Notes: a model not told the origin generated them from the letters alone. A stretch of DNA of 64,000 nucleotides from SAR324 cluster bacterium (GCA_015232315.1 JADFZZ010000006.1:1-64000); one strand, 5' to 3'; positions 55,166-64,000 are shown, counted from the first letter of the stretch. Numbers and translations are program-made.

Positions 55166-55516
55166 ATGGCTCTCAAGACTGGAGAAAATGCGTTTATCAT
55201 CCTGATGGAAACAGCCAGAGAAGATCCGCAGATAAGACAGCAACTGCTAAATCTTCTCAAAATAGACTCGTTCAATCGCCAATCCATGCTGAATACCTTT
55301 ATGGAAGAAATGAGAATGAAGGGTGCTTCGTCTGAATTTATTGAAGCAGTGTCGTATCTGAAAGAAGAACATATCGCTGAAAAAGCGATTCAATTGATCA
55401 CTGATGTCCGGCATCCAGTAATGCAACCACGATTATTAAATGGTTACTTGCTCTGGCTATTGATTATACTGGTCTGTCTGACAGTGTTTATTTTTTTTGG
55501 AAATATGATCAGGTGA
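55166..55516 (+). CDS. Uncharacterised tail-anchored membrane protein
   Basis: 116 residues: a helical N-terminal domain (about 1-90, MEEMRMKGASSEFIEAVSYL) and one C-terminal membrane helix (YLLWLLIILVCLTVFIFFG). GGAGG lies 4 bases before the ATG. It overlaps the next gene by one base (ATGA-like TGATG), pointing to coupled expression. No family known to me. Confidence 0.6.
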   Translation: MALKTGENAFIILMETAREDPQIRQQLLNLLKIDSFNRQSMLNTFMEEMRMKGASSEFIEAVSYLKEEHIAEKAIQLITDVRHPVMQPRLLNGYLLWLLIILVCLTVFIFFGNMIR

Positions 55517-56214
55517 TGACAATGTGGTCCCCTTTCGGCAAAAAACAAAAATCAATGAGTCGATTTTCTCATGAAACATCCCGGCAGGACTGGGAAAATT
55601 TGCTCAATGAACTCTTCGACCTGGTGGTCAACTCTTGGAAAAATGGACTGGCTGTGATTTCCAACACCACCCAGAAAGGCATGGAAGATCCCACCGGAAC
55701 TGTAACCATCAATCTCTGCTATCGTCTTAAAGAAGGACTTGATCCTGTGTTGAAGCAGGTCATTTCTCAATTCAACCGATCGGAATTTGAACGTATTTTC
55801 ATCCTCGGAAGCAAAAATAAACCTGACTTGTCCGATTGCTATTCGCTGAAAAATCTTGGTCTCCCCAATAACACTCTGGTTTATCTGATCACACAAGCCA
55901 ACAGCAAATCTGGAGAAAGAAAAAAAGCACTACTGGCATTTGCAGGCCCCTGTATCAAAAAAGATCTGGAGCAGAAACTTCTCAAGGCCACTGAAATTAT
56001 CGGTAGCTCTGAAAGAATTCGTGAGATAGCCCCTGCGGCATCGATTCCACCCGCATTAAAACCAACCCAATTACGAAAGGTCAAACCTGCTCAAATCAAG
56101 GACCGTTTGAACTATCTGGAAAGCAAGGATGTGCTGAATTCCATGGAACAAAAAGAAAAGCAGGCTCTTGAGGATTTTCTAATGCATATGTTCAAAACCT
56201 CTGTGAACAAATAG
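55516..56214 (+). CDS. Uncharacterised 232-residue protein
   Basis: Unknown family. An alpha/beta N-terminal part (residues ~15-130; GTVTINLCYRLKEGLDPVLKQ, FERIFILGSKNKPDLSD) is followed by a basic, Pro/Lys-rich linker and helical tail (KEKQALEDFLMHMFK). No membrane helix. Translation probably couples to the preceding tail-anchored gene. It is convergent with trmFO, 8 bases apart. Confidence 0.6.
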   Translation: MTMWSPFGKKQKSMSRFSHETSRQDWENLLNELFDLVVNSWKNGLAVISNTTQKGMEDPTGTVTINLCYRLKEGLDPVLKQVISQFNRSEFERIFILGSKNKPDLSDCYSLKNLGLPNNTLVYLITQANSKSGERKKALLAFAGPCIKKDLEQKLLKATEIIGSSERIREIAPAASIPPALKPTQLRKVKPAQIKDRLNYLESKDVLNSMEQKEKQALEDFLMHMFKTSVNK

Positions 56215-56222
56215 AAACTGTT

Positions 56223-57548
56223 TTACTCAAATTGCTCTGCCCACGCTTTCATATCCGCCAAGGCTCGTTGTGACATCTTTGATTTACGTTCATGTCTTTT
56301 GACTGAATCCCCTAACGAATTCAACAATCCCAAATTTGAGTTCATCGGCTGAAACCTTTCAGGATGTGTTTCTGTAATGTATTTAACCAAACCACCCATC
56401 ATTGTGGTTCGAGGAACTGCTGAAATGGTCTGACTTTTCATTGCCGCATACATATTCAAAGCTGCCAGGACTCCCATAGATGTTGATTCGATATAACCTT
56501 CCACTCCGGTGATTTGTCCTGCGAAAAACAGGCGTGATTCTGATTTCAATCTCAAACCTGAAGTTAGTAAAAGTGGGCTGTTGATAAATGTATTGCGATG
56601 GATTGAACCCATTCTCACAAATTCTGCTTCTTTCAAACCTGGAATCAATCTGAGCACTTCATTCTGTGCAGTCCATGTCATTTTGGTTTGAAATCCAACC
56701 ATATTGAATAAACTTCCCGCCGCATTTTCCTGTCGTAACTGTACTACTGCATATGGCTTGATGGATGAATGGGGTGAGATGAGCCCCACAGGTTTCATCG
56801 GACCAAAGCGTAAGGTATCCCGGCCCCTTTCAGCCATGACCTCAATTGGCAGACATCCTTCAAAGGGTCTGGTTTCCTCGAAGGAATGAAGAGGAACTTT
56901 GGCGGCATGTTGGATTGCGTCAATGAATGCGTAATACTGAGTTGCATCCATCGGACAGTTGATATAGTCCGCATCTCCTTTGTCATAACGCGAAGCTTTA
57001 AACGCAACATTCATATCAATGGAATCAGCAGTCACCACAGGAGCAATCGCATCATAAAAATTAAGTGATTTCTGGCCTAAATATGTTTGAAGTGACTGGC
57101 TGAATTTTTCTGAGGTAAGCGGGCCCGTTGCAACCAGCACATAATCGTAGTTTTCCAGTATTTCTGTAATATCCGATATTTCTTTACGGAAAACGGAGAG
57201 AACGGGGATGCTTTCCAATGTTTCTGTGATTTTTTGAGAAAAGATATTTCTGTCAACGGCCAGTGCCTGTCCTGCAGGAACTTGTGCCTCACGAGCACTC
57301 TTCATAATCAGGGAATCCAATAATTCCAACTCAGCTTTTAACAGTCCATGCGCATTTTCATGAGACAGGCTTTTAAATGAGTTGGAACAGACAAGTTCCG
57401 CAAAACTTCCTGTTTGATGGGCACCTGTTGTCTGATCAGGTCGCATTTCATATAAATCTACCTCAATTCCTCTTTTTGTTAACTGCCATGCCGCTTCTGA
57501 ACCGGCAAGTCCCGCACCGATAACCGCTACTTTATAAACCTTGCTCAT
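56223..57548 (-). CDS. trmFO: tRNA m5U54 methyltransferase TrmFO (folate/FAD)
   Basis: Makes 5-methyluridine-54 in the T-loop of tRNA with methylene-tetrahydrofolate. KVAVIGAGLAGSEAAWQL is the FAD-binding start, then ELVCSNSFKSLS (with the catalytic cysteine), YINCPMDATQYYAFIDAI, LRFGPMKPVGL, GRDTLRFGPMK and GQITGVEGYIES. I start at MSKVYKVA with AAAGGA 7 bases upstream, giving 441 residues; the longer frame adds 34 unlikely residues. Present in firmicutes, alpha- and deltaproteobacteria but not in enteric gammaproteobacteria, which use TrmA. Confidence 0.92.
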   Translation of the reverse strand: MSKVYKVAVIGAGLAGSEAAWQLTKRGIEVDLYEMRPDQTTGAHQTGSFAELVCSNSFKSLSHENAHGLLKAELELLDSLIMKSAREAQVPAGQALAVDRNIFSQKITETLESIPVLSVFRKEISDITEILENYDYVLVATGPLTSEKFSQSLQTYLGQKSLNFYDAIAPVVTADSIDMNVAFKASRYDKGDADYINCPMDATQYYAFIDAIQHAAKVPLHSFEETRPFEGCLPIEVMAERGRDTLRFGPMKPVGLISPHSSIKPYAVVQLRQENAAGSLFNMVGFQTKMTWTAQNEVLRLIPGLKEAEFVRMGSIHRNTFINSPLLLTSGLRLKSESRLFFAGQITGVEGYIESTSMGVLAALNMYAAMKSQTISAVPRTTMMGGLVKYITETHPERFQPMNSNLGLLNSLGDSVKRHERKSKMSQRALADMKAWAEQFE

Positions 57549-57746
57549 GCAACATCCTTTCATGATCAATAATTGAGGATCAACAATTTTTGTATATTTA
57601 CAGGGATTTTCCAACACATTCCTGAGAAAAGTGATCAACGAAAAACCCAATCACTTTTTTTATTGCCAATGATTAGTGGATTTCGTTATGTCTAAAGGAG
57701 ACAATCGGTCTTTTTATCAATAAAGCACCTCAGAAGGAGACGTATT

Positions 57747-58181
57747 ATGAGTGAAAAAGAAAAATTTCAGCAGGCTAGAGCAGCGGAACTCGAAGCCCAT
57801 AAGGCCTCAATTGAAGAATTAAAGACTAAAGCAAAAACACAGGTAAACAAACTGGAAACCAGAATACAGCAAGAACTGGATCAACTGGAAGCCAACGTTC
57901 AGGAAATCATGGACACTGGTGATGAAACCTGGCAGGAAATCAAATCAAAAGTGGAAGATTTGAAAATCAAAACAAGGTCACAAATTGGAAAAACTGAAGC
58001 AAAGATGAAAGAAGAAGTCGAACAATTGGAAAAAGTGATTGAACGATCACGAAACAAACTACAAGAACTGGCAAATACCGGTGAAGACGCTTGGGAAGAC
58101 ATTAAAAAAGGGGTGGAAGGCGCATGGACCGATATGGGAAACTCCATCAAAAAAGCTTTGTCGCGTTTTAATGTTAAATAA
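57747..58181 (+). CDS. Small coiled-coil protein
   Basis: 144 residues, almost entirely a charged heptad coiled coil (Glu, Lys, Gln). Two similar blocks stand out: DTGDETWQEIKSKVED and NTGEDAWEDIKKGVEG, i.e. TGxxxWxxIKxxVE spaced ~64 residues apart. Such apolipoprotein/LEA-like helices can bind membranes or form filaments. AAGGAGA lies 6 bases before the ATG, a strong start, and a hairpin with a T-rich tail follows the stop, so it is a monocistronic unit. No signal peptide. Confidence 0.65.
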   Translation: MSEKEKFQQARAAELEAHKASIEELKTKAKTQVNKLETRIQQELDQLEANVQEIMDTGDETWQEIKSKVEDLKIKTRSQIGKTEAKMKEEVEQLEKVIERSRNKLQELANTGEDAWEDIKKGVEGAWTDMGNSIKKALSRFNVK

Positions 58182-58201
58182 TAACAGATGACTCTGACAG
58201 G

Positions 58202-58226
58202 AAAAGAGATTCTTTGTCTCTTTTTC
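58202..58226 (+). terminator. Probable intrinsic terminator
   Basis: AAAAGAGA and TCTCTTTT form an 8-bp stem around a 7-base loop, with a further T-rich tail. It lies 20 bases after the coiled-coil gene. The stem is AT-rich (two G-C pairs of eight or so), so it is moderately strong. Confidence 0.5.
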
Positions 58227-58347
58227 TGCATTAACCTTCAGACATATCAGATTCCACTGGTAAAGGTATTGCGATTTACTTGTTGAGTGATAGACTCCGG
58301 CCTTCCAATTGATTCAGCTTTTTTCACTTTTGTTTCAATATCAGCTT

Positions 58348-59517
58348 ATGATCCGTCGGTCTGCAGGGCAGTCAAATGCGGATATTTCCTACTCGAACAA
58401 TCTCAAAAACACCTTACAGAGCCTGTTTCGTTTTCAGGATGATATACCTCCGCCCCCGCCTGAATTTGTAGAAGTCAGTAGCATCACCTACATCAATTAT
58501 AAAAAAATTCTGGAAATGTCGCGAAACACCATCGCCGTCATTAAATCAGAAGTTGTTGCTGTTGATGTTTCTGAAGTGAAAGATGTCCTGTTTATTCTTC
58601 AATTGGCCATTTACAGGACTTCCTATAAATTGAATATTCTGGACACACGTCTGGAACAACTGGAAACCTTTATCAGCAGTCAGGCAAACTGGAAAATACA
58701 TTGGCCATGGACTAAATCCTATGATGCGCACGTCAAGAGCAAAAATCTGAAAACCGAATATGAAAAAGGAAAACAGCTACTGGATAAATTGAAATTTCAG
58801 CATCAGGAATTACAGCGCAGTATCCGGCAAATGGCTCTTGCCATGATAAAACATGACCTCCCGCCGGAAGAACATGAGCGCCTTCTCGCTGTTGAACTGC
58901 TGGAAGATACACGCACACATATATTCTATATTCTCGAATCAATTGATGAACATATCCACCAAGCACAGCAACTGAAAAAAATAGTCTATTATGAATCTGA
59001 TCGAATTCAAATTTACAATGCCCTGTCCAAAATAAATCTTTTGATGAACACCCTGGACAATCATGTTCGAATTCTAAATTGGAATCCTGCTTTGTTTAAC
59101 AATGAATTTGTAACCACGTTAAAAACAGGAGTCAAACGGGGAATTTTGTGGTATTTGTTTGATCGATACGTGTTTCGTTTGTTCACTCTCAGAGAACCGC
59201 CCTTGCGATTATTGATGGAACGTTTGGACCATTTGCTACAGCCTGAATCGTATCGGTTGAATCGGTATGCTGAGCAAGTCGCTGGTTTGCATTCATTGAT
59301 TGGCCATTATCAGTTTGAAAACAATTTTACTGAAGGAAAAACCACTTCTTCCGACTCCATAGTAAATGATGAAGGCTTCACTGATGTTTTTGATTCTAAT
59401 CCGCAACAAGAAAATGTAATTCTGGAAAAAGACCAACTTCCACAAGATTCAACACTTGAACTGAGCCTTGATATGGAAGAATTTTCCAAACTGAACAATG
59501 ACTCAACCAAATTATGA
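58348..59517 (+). CDS. Uncharacterised 389-residue helical protein
   Basis: Unknown family. A Pro-run (PPPPPEF) lies near residue 40, then helices typical of a long bundle (YRTSYKLNILDTRLEQLE, RSIRQMALAMIKHD, EHERLLAVELLED). The C-terminal ~70 residues are acidic and disordered-looking (SLDMEEFSKLNND). There is one weak hydrophobic stretch (GILWYLFDRYVFRLF), not a clear membrane helix. The start could be ATG 58348 or the TTG at 58309; neither has a good ribosome site. It is next to a TPR gene starting 10 bases after the stop. Confidence 0.6.
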   Translation: MIRRSAGQSNADISYSNNLKNTLQSLFRFQDDIPPPPPEFVEVSSITYINYKKILEMSRNTIAVIKSEVVAVDVSEVKDVLFILQLAIYRTSYKLNILDTRLEQLETFISSQANWKIHWPWTKSYDAHVKSKNLKTEYEKGKQLLDKLKFQHQELQRSIRQMALAMIKHDLPPEEHERLLAVELLEDTRTHIFYILESIDEHIHQAQQLKKIVYYESDRIQIYNALSKINLLMNTLDNHVRILNWNPALFNNEFVTTLKTGVKRGILWYLFDRYVFRLFTLREPPLRLLMERLDHLLQPESYRLNRYAEQVAGLHSLIGHYQFENNFTEGKTTSSDSIVNDEGFTDVFDSNPQQENVILEKDQLPQDSTLELSLDMEEFSKLNNDSTKL

Positions 59518-59527
59518 GAAACATCTG

Positions 59528-60136
59528 ATGATTCCAAATTTCATTGCATGGTTAAAAAACAGAGCACAGGAAAATGCTGTCAATTATTTAAAACATCAGG
59601 CAAATGCAAACCTGAACAATAAAGACTGGAGTCAGGCTGAAAAAACGCTCCTTAAAATCCTGGAACTGGATCCTGACCAGGAAGAAACCTTAATTTCATT
59701 GAGTTCTCTGTTGAGAAAAGAGAATCGTTTGGAAGAAGGTGTCACTCTGTTACGAAAAGCCATTGAAATCAATCCCTCTCATCTGGAAAAAATCCTGAAA
59801 TTTGTTGAAGCTTATCAACTGAAAAAGGATTATGATTCCATGAAAAACCTGTTGTTCAGCATGTTGCAACAATTTCCTGAAGCTGTCCCATTAAGACTCT
59901 ATCTTGCACAAAGATTATTCGAAAATTCACACATTCATGAGTCCCAAAATGAGCTTTATGAAGTGCTGAAATACGACCCTGCCAATCTTGAAGCCGATAT
60001 TGGTCTGGCGTACTGTTTCATTGCTCATGGAAAAAAAGATAAAGCACTGGCACAGGTAGAAAAAATAAAGAAATTGTCCGAACCCAAAGCGAATGAAGTT
60101 TTATCCGCTATTTATCAAAACGTTCAAAATTTTTAA
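59528..60136 (+). CDS. TPR-repeat protein
   Basis: 202 residues of tetratricopeptide repeats: DWSQAEKTLLKILELDPDQEE, RLEEGVTLLRKAIEINPSHLE, HESQNELYEVLKYDPANLEA (quoted by motif; each with W/Y-x2-L/A and P at the end). Typically a protein-protein interaction module. An N-terminal amphipathic helix precedes the repeats. An alternative ATG lies 30 bases upstream within the previous gene. yhbY starts 4 bases after its stop. Confidence 0.75.
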   Translation: MIPNFIAWLKNRAQENAVNYLKHQANANLNNKDWSQAEKTLLKILELDPDQEETLISLSSLLRKENRLEEGVTLLRKAIEINPSHLEKILKFVEAYQLKKDYDSMKNLLFSMLQQFPEAVPLRLYLAQRLFENSHIHESQNELYEVLKYDPANLEADIGLAYCFIAHGKKDKALAQVEKIKKLSEPKANEVLSAIYQNVQNF

Positions 60137-60140
60137 TTGT

Positions 60141-60437
60141 ATGCTGACATCCAAACAAAAACTTTATTTAAAAGGCCTGGCACATTCCCTGAAACCATTG
60201 GTCAATATTGGAAAACAGGGATTGACAGAGCCTCTTAAAAAACAAACTGACACCTACCTGACACAACATGAATTGATAAAAATTAAAATTCTTGAAGCCT
60301 GTCAGGAAGACAAAAAAATCTGTGCCCAAACGCTTTCAGAGCAAACGACATCCCAGGTTGTTCAGATCATTGGCCGAACCGTAGTTCTTTATCGTCCTCA
60401 TCCAGAAGAACCCGTGATTATTCTCCCTTCAACCTGA
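60141..60437 (+). CDS. yhbY: CRM-domain RNA-binding protein YhbY
   Basis: 98 residues of one CRM domain, which binds precursors of the large ribosomal subunit. MLTSKQKLYLKGLAHSLKPL is the family start, then NIGKQGLTEPL (the GxxG-type loop), ELIKIKILEACQED and GRTVVLYR. A longer frame upstream (to 60093) is unlikely as it overlaps the TPR gene. Confidence 0.9.
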   Translation: MLTSKQKLYLKGLAHSLKPLVNIGKQGLTEPLKKQTDTYLTQHELIKIKILEACQEDKKICAQTLSEQTTSQVVQIIGRTVVLYRPHPEEPVIILPST

Positions 60438-60468
60438 ATTTATTTCTGTCATCCAAGGCCTATTGATT

Positions 60469-62379
60469 ATGGAATCAAAATTTTACATCACAACCCCCAT
60501 TTATTATGTCAACAGTCACCCACATATCGGTCATGCTTATACCACCGTAGTGGCCGACGTGCTACGGCGCTATCATCAACTGTTTGAACAACCAACGTAT
60601 TTTCTGACAGGTACTGATGAACACGGACAGAAAATCGCGGAATCGGCCAAAAAAGAAAATTGCACCCCCCAGGAATTCGTGAATCGGATATCACAGGAAT
60701 TCAAAGATCTGTGGCCCCACCTGAATATTCAATATGACTATTTCGTTCGAACAACAGATTCTCATCATAAAGCCTTTGTTCAGTCCATTCTGAAAAAAAT
60801 TTATGACAACGGTGAAATCTATTTAAGAGAATATGAAGGATTGTATTGTGTAGGTTGTGAACGATTTCTGGATGAAAGCGAACTGATCGAGGGCAAATGC
60901 CCTGATCACCAGAAAACCCCCGAACAACGACAAGAAAAAAACTATTTTTTTCAGATGAGTCGTTATCAGGATTGGCTTGTTCAATCTATCGAATCCAACC
61001 CTGAACTGATTTATCCGACCCGATATAGAAATGAAGTCCTTCAGTTTTTAAAATTTCCGCTTCAGGACTTATGTATCTCACGTCCGAAAGAGCGCTTGAC
61101 CTGGGGCATTGAACTACCCTTTGACAGCAACTTTGTTACCTATGTCTGGTTTGACGCGTTGTTGAATTATGTCAGTGCGCTTGAGCATGAAAATCAATAT
61201 GATCATTTCTGGCCTCATGTGCATCATTTGATCGGAAAAGACATCTTAAAAACTCATGCCATCTATTGGCCCTGCATGCTCCACGCGGCTGGAATCCCAA
61301 TATTCAACCATTTGCTGGTTCATGGACATTGGGTCAGTTCCGGAAGCAAAATGAGCAAGTCCGTGGGAAATGTGATCAATCCCCTGGATATGAAGGATTT
61401 GGTAGGAATTGATGCGCTAAGGTATTTCTTAATCAGAGACATGAGTTTTGGTGAAGACTCTAACTTTACCCAGGAGCTCGTTATCACTCGTTACAATGGT
61501 GAATTGGCAAACAATATCGGCAATTTGATCAATCGCAGTATCAGCATGTGTAGGCAACATTTCAATCAATGTATTCCGCCAAGAGGTACACCCGAAGAAA
61601 CTGAACAGCAGTTGTATCAGGTGTTTCACGATGGAGTGGCGCAAATAAAAAATTTCATAGAAGGATTTCAGTTGCACCGTGCTCTGGAAGTGGTTGCCAC
61701 TCTAAGCAGTCACGTCAACAAATATCTCGACACCTGTGCTCCCTGGAATCTGGCCAAGCAGGAAAATTCAAGAGACAGGCTTGGAACTGTGCTGTATACC
61801 GCAGTCGATATGAGCCGAATTGTGGCAACCATTTTGTTGCCTGTCATGCCTGAAAAAATGACATCGGCCTTGGAGGCTATGGGAATCAGCAAGCCATCAA
61901 CCTCCTGGAACGATCTTTGCCCGGGACTTTTGGTTGAAAATATTCAGATCCCGGCACCATCGCCCCTGTTTCCCAAGATAAAACCTGCTGAAGTACAACC
62001 TGAAACCAGGCAACAGCCACAGGAACATTCTGAAATGGTGGAAACAGACTCAGCCATGATCACCATTGATGAGTTCAGTAAAATGGTCCTGAAAGTTGGC
62101 AAAATATTATCGAGTGAAAAAGTAAAAAAATCTGATAAGCTTTTACATTCACAGGTTGATGTGGGCGAAGATAAACCCCGTTCAATTGTTTCAGGAATTG
62201 CTTTGCACTATCAGCCCGAAGAGATTATTGGTCGAAATGTGATGGTTGTCAGTAACCTTAAACCTGCCAAATTGAGAGGAATCCTCTCTGAAGGCATGAT
62301 TTTATGTACTGATGATGGAACTAAACTCAACCTGGTTGAACCTCCTGCCGAGGTTCCCCCTGGAACTGTCATCAAATAA
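60469..62379 (+). CDS. metG: Methionyl-tRNA synthetase with C-terminal tRNA-binding domain
   Basis: Class I synthetase, 636 residues. HIGH motif TPIYYVNSHPHIGHAYT at the N-terminus, TGTDEHGQKIAESA, zinc region CVGCERF ... CPDH, then the KMSKS loop GSKMSKSVGNVINP near residue 297. An appended EMAP/Trbp111-like domain (about 530-636; VLKVGKILSSEKVKKSDKLL, IVSGIALHY, NLKPAKLRGILSEGM) binds the tRNA elbow. The later ATG is preferred; a TTG two codons earlier is possible. Confidence 0.95.
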   Translation: MESKFYITTPIYYVNSHPHIGHAYTTVVADVLRRYHQLFEQPTYFLTGTDEHGQKIAESAKKENCTPQEFVNRISQEFKDLWPHLNIQYDYFVRTTDSHHKAFVQSILKKIYDNGEIYLREYEGLYCVGCERFLDESELIEGKCPDHQKTPEQRQEKNYFFQMSRYQDWLVQSIESNPELIYPTRYRNEVLQFLKFPLQDLCISRPKERLTWGIELPFDSNFVTYVWFDALLNYVSALEHENQYDHFWPHVHHLIGKDILKTHAIYWPCMLHAAGIPIFNHLLVHGHWVSSGSKMSKSVGNVINPLDMKDLVGIDALRYFLIRDMSFGEDSNFTQELVITRYNGELANNIGNLINRSISMCRQHFNQCIPPRGTPEETEQQLYQVFHDGVAQIKNFIEGFQLHRALEVVATLSSHVNKYLDTCAPWNLAKQENSRDRLGTVLYTAVDMSRIVATILLPVMPEKMTSALEAMGISKPSTSWNDLCPGLLVENIQIPAPSPLFPKIKPAEVQPETRQQPQEHSEMVETDSAMITIDEFSKMVLKVGKILSSEKVKKSDKLLHSQVDVGEDKPRSIVSGIALHYQPEEIIGRNVMVVSNLKPAKLRGILSEGMILCTDDGTKLNLVEPPAEVPPGTVIK

Positions 62380-62412
62380 AGATTTCTTATTTAAACCTTA
62401 TATAAAATTGCC

Positions 62413-63810
62413 ATGCAAACTGTACTTACGGATTATAAGGAAGTCACCCCTGAAATCATTCAACGATATGATCGCTCAGGTCCTCGTTATACCAGTTATC
62501 CGACCGTTCCAATCTGGGATAAAGGAGAATTTTACTCTGAAGATTATGTCGAATTTCTGGAACGTGAAGGACAATCTGATAAATCCTTGTCTCTCTATAT
62601 CCACCTGCCTTTCTGCAAGCGATTGTGTACTTTTTGCGGTTGCAACAAATTCATTACCAACAATCAGGACGTTGTTGAACAATATCTGACCACGGTTCAA
62701 ACCGAACTGAAAATGATTTCCCAATATATGGGACCTCGAAAAACAGTGAAGCAACTCCATCTTGGCGGGGGAACCCCCACTCATCTTTCTGTTTCACAAT
62801 TGCAAAAGTTAATAGCCACAGTTCATGAGTATTTTGATGTGGATTTTTCAGGTGAAATCGCATTTGAGGCTCATCCTAAAGTTACAAGAGAAACACATCT
62901 GAAAGCTCTTTATAATCTTGGCTTCCGGCGAGTGAGTTTCGGAGTACAGGATATTGATTCACAAGTCCAGAAAGCCATCAATCGTGATCAAACCTTGGAA
63001 CAAACCCAGAAAACCTTTTATTCAGCCCGGGAAATTGGATATACCAGTATCAATATTGACTTGGTCTATGGATTGCCGAAACAATCGGTTGCTACATTTA
63101 CCAGGACGATGGAAGAAGTAAACGCCATGCGTCCAGATCGACTGGCTATTTATAGTTTTGCATATATTCCGGAAATGTTCCGTACTCATAAAAAAGCCAT
63201 TAAAGAACAGGATCTGCCCACACCAAAAGATAAAATTGCTATTTATATTGAATCGATCCGTTTTTTTACCGAGGCGGGATATGAGATGATCGGAATGGAT
63301 CATTATGCAGGCCAAACCGATGAATTAGCCGTGGCTCAGGCAAACCATACCTTGCACAGAAATTTTATGGGTTACACCACACTAAAGGGCCTTAGCCAGA
63401 TTGGTGTGGGAGTATCCTCTATCTCCGATTTTGGAGATGGATATTTTCAGAACGATAAGGAATTATCCATTTATATGGAACAAATCCAGCAGCAGAGGTT
63501 TCCTGTTGTGAGGAGAAAAGTTCTGGATAAAGATGATGTATTGCGGCGAGAATTGATTGAATCGCTGATGTGTCATTATTATTTACCCATACAGCAATTT
63601 GAAACCAGATATGAAATTAAGTTTCATGAATATTTTTCCGGCGAGATGGAATCCCTCAAAATTTTGGAACAGGAAGGATTACTGAGCATGGACAACCATG
63701 AGATCCGACTGACAAAACTGGGAACTTTATTCATGCGTAATGTTGCAATGGTTTTCGACCGATATCTTCATGATAAATCACGTATCTTTCATTTTTCGAG
63801 AACAGTATAA
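62413..63810 (+). CDS. hemN: Oxygen-independent coproporphyrinogen III oxidase
   Basis: Radical SAM enzyme converting coproporphyrinogen III to protoporphyrinogen IX without oxygen. The cluster motif is CKRLCTFCGC (CxxxCxxC plus the extra Cys), near residue 70; YTSYPTVPIW is the HemN-specific start, and HLGGGTPTHLS and VSFGVQDIDSQVQKAINR follow. 465 residues with the C-terminal HemN domain (DELAVAQANHTLHRNFMGYTT in part). It is more likely true HemN than HemW because it has this N-terminus and the tail. Confidence 0.92.
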   Translation: MQTVLTDYKEVTPEIIQRYDRSGPRYTSYPTVPIWDKGEFYSEDYVEFLEREGQSDKSLSLYIHLPFCKRLCTFCGCNKFITNNQDVVEQYLTTVQTELKMISQYMGPRKTVKQLHLGGGTPTHLSVSQLQKLIATVHEYFDVDFSGEIAFEAHPKVTRETHLKALYNLGFRRVSFGVQDIDSQVQKAINRDQTLEQTQKTFYSAREIGYTSINIDLVYGLPKQSVATFTRTMEEVNAMRPDRLAIYSFAYIPEMFRTHKKAIKEQDLPTPKDKIAIYIESIRFFTEAGYEMIGMDHYAGQTDELAVAQANHTLHRNFMGYTTLKGLSQIGVGVSSISDFGDGYFQNDKELSIYMEQIQQQRFPVVRRKVLDKDDVLRRELIESLMCHYYLPIQQFETRYEIKFHEYFSGEMESLKILEQEGLLSMDNHEIRLTKLGTLFMRNVAMVFDRYLHDKSRIFHFSRTV

Positions 63811-63831
63811 AATTCTCTTTTTGGGGGAAGC

Positions 63832-64000
63832 ATGTCCAAACGTATTTTAGTAGTAGATGATTTGGCAACCCAAAGAGCCGCCGCCGCCTATACTCTGACT
63901 GGTGCGGGATATGAAATATTTCAGGCTGAAAATGGCGAAGACGCTATTTACCAGATGGAAGTATTGGGTGGAGTCCATCTGGTAATCGCTGATTTAAGCA
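63832..64000 (+). CDS. Response-regulator receiver domain (truncated by window end)
   Basis: 56 residues visible: KRILVVDDLATQRAAAAYTL and HLVIADLS, the first two-thirds of a CheY-type receiver with the DD pair and the phosphoacceptor Asp in ADLS. A GGGGGAAG lies about 4 bases before the ATG, 21 bases after hemN. What lies beyond the window, a single-domain CheY or a longer regulator, cannot be seen. Confidence 0.8.
   Translation, partial: MSKRILVVDDLATQRAAAAYTLTGAGYEIFQAENGEDAIYQMEVLGGVHLVIADLS

Noticed and set aside
57688-57723. 11-codon ORF before the coiled-coil gene with an AAAGGAG nearby
   Set aside because: The AAAGGAG lies inside it rather than before its ATG; it duplicates the ribosome-site motif of the real gene downstream.
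1-64000. CRISPR array, rRNA, tRNA or prophage
   Set aside because: No regularly spaced direct repeats, no cloverleaf or rRNA-like sequence in any gap, and no integrase or phage structural genes were seen.

Overview
This 64 kb window looks like ordinary chromosome from a Gram-negative, proteobacteria-like bacterium, with one decayed mobile-element scar at its left edge. By eye the base composition is moderately AT-rich. System I cytochrome c maturation genes (ccmF, ccmG, ccmH), yacG, sohB, ubiE and a YbbA/LolD-type ATPase point to proteobacteria. TrmFO, a type 2 (eukaryote-like) isoleucyl-tRNA synthetase and a fungal-type cystathionine gamma-synthase argue against a gammaproteobacterium. A delta- or SAR324-like lineage would fit, but that is an inference with no rRNA or marker tree behind it. 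I found no rRNA, tRNA, CRISPR array or intact insertion sequence. No gene-free gap reaches 300 bases; the largest (about 180-230 bases) are 5' of ileS, polA, the 849-residue hydrolase, carB and the TetR gene.

Layout. 1-750: a nuclease/ATPase-family pseudogene joined to an IS21-like transposase N-terminus. 760-5811 (minus): cobA-hemD fusion, serB, a beta-helix protein and an agmatinase-like gene, probably one operon. 5859-8613: a candidate small ORF overlapping a PilZ gene, an orphan ABC ATPase, and a convergent gene of unknown function. 8710-12040 (plus): LD-carboxypeptidase, a small membrane protein, a JAMM peptidase and the fungal-type cystathionine gamma-synthase. 12211-18216 (minus): a cyclic-nucleotide-binding protein followed by a 1753-residue kinase/ATPase/GAF/phosphatase. 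18270-24750: an unknown 756-residue protein, a diiron protein divergent from its likely TetR regulator across a clear tandem operator, then yacG and mutL. 24966-31378: ileS, two small genes, hemH and a CheV-like protein. 31603-35184: a large alpha/beta hydrolase followed closely by a possible kinase-fold protein. 35382-38606: carB. 38754-41922 (minus): a polyprenyl-phosphate sugar transferase, sohB and an unknown gene. 41959-42990: a protein with HAD-like and kinase-like halves that have both lost their signature residues. 42976-47436 (minus): phosphatase, ubiE, ccmF, ccmG, ccmH. 47666-57548: polA, a STAS-like/zinc-ribbon protein, recX, trmB, a sugar cluster (rmlA-like, rmlB, GT61), two unknown genes and trmFO. 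57747-64000: a coiled-coil protein with a good terminator, an unknown gene, a TPR protein, yhbY, metG, hemN and the start of a response regulator.

Themes. Tetrapyrrole and cytochrome supply recurs (cobA-hemD, hemH, hemN, ccmFGH, ubiE). Envelope and polysaccharide work is spread over the sugar transferase, rmlA/rmlB/GT61, LD-carboxypeptidase and SohB. Signalling is strong (PilZ, cyclic-nucleotide binding, kinase/phosphatase hub, CheV, a receiver lacking its phosphorylation site, STAS-like). The most unusual items are the fungal-type cystathionine gamma-synthase beside a JAMM peptidase, the double 17-bp operator, an 11-cytosine tract inside polA with a proofreading domain lacking its first catalytic motif, the hydrolase/kinase-like pair, and the doubly degenerate HAD/kinase fusion. 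No single locus is an obvious new defence or mobile system.
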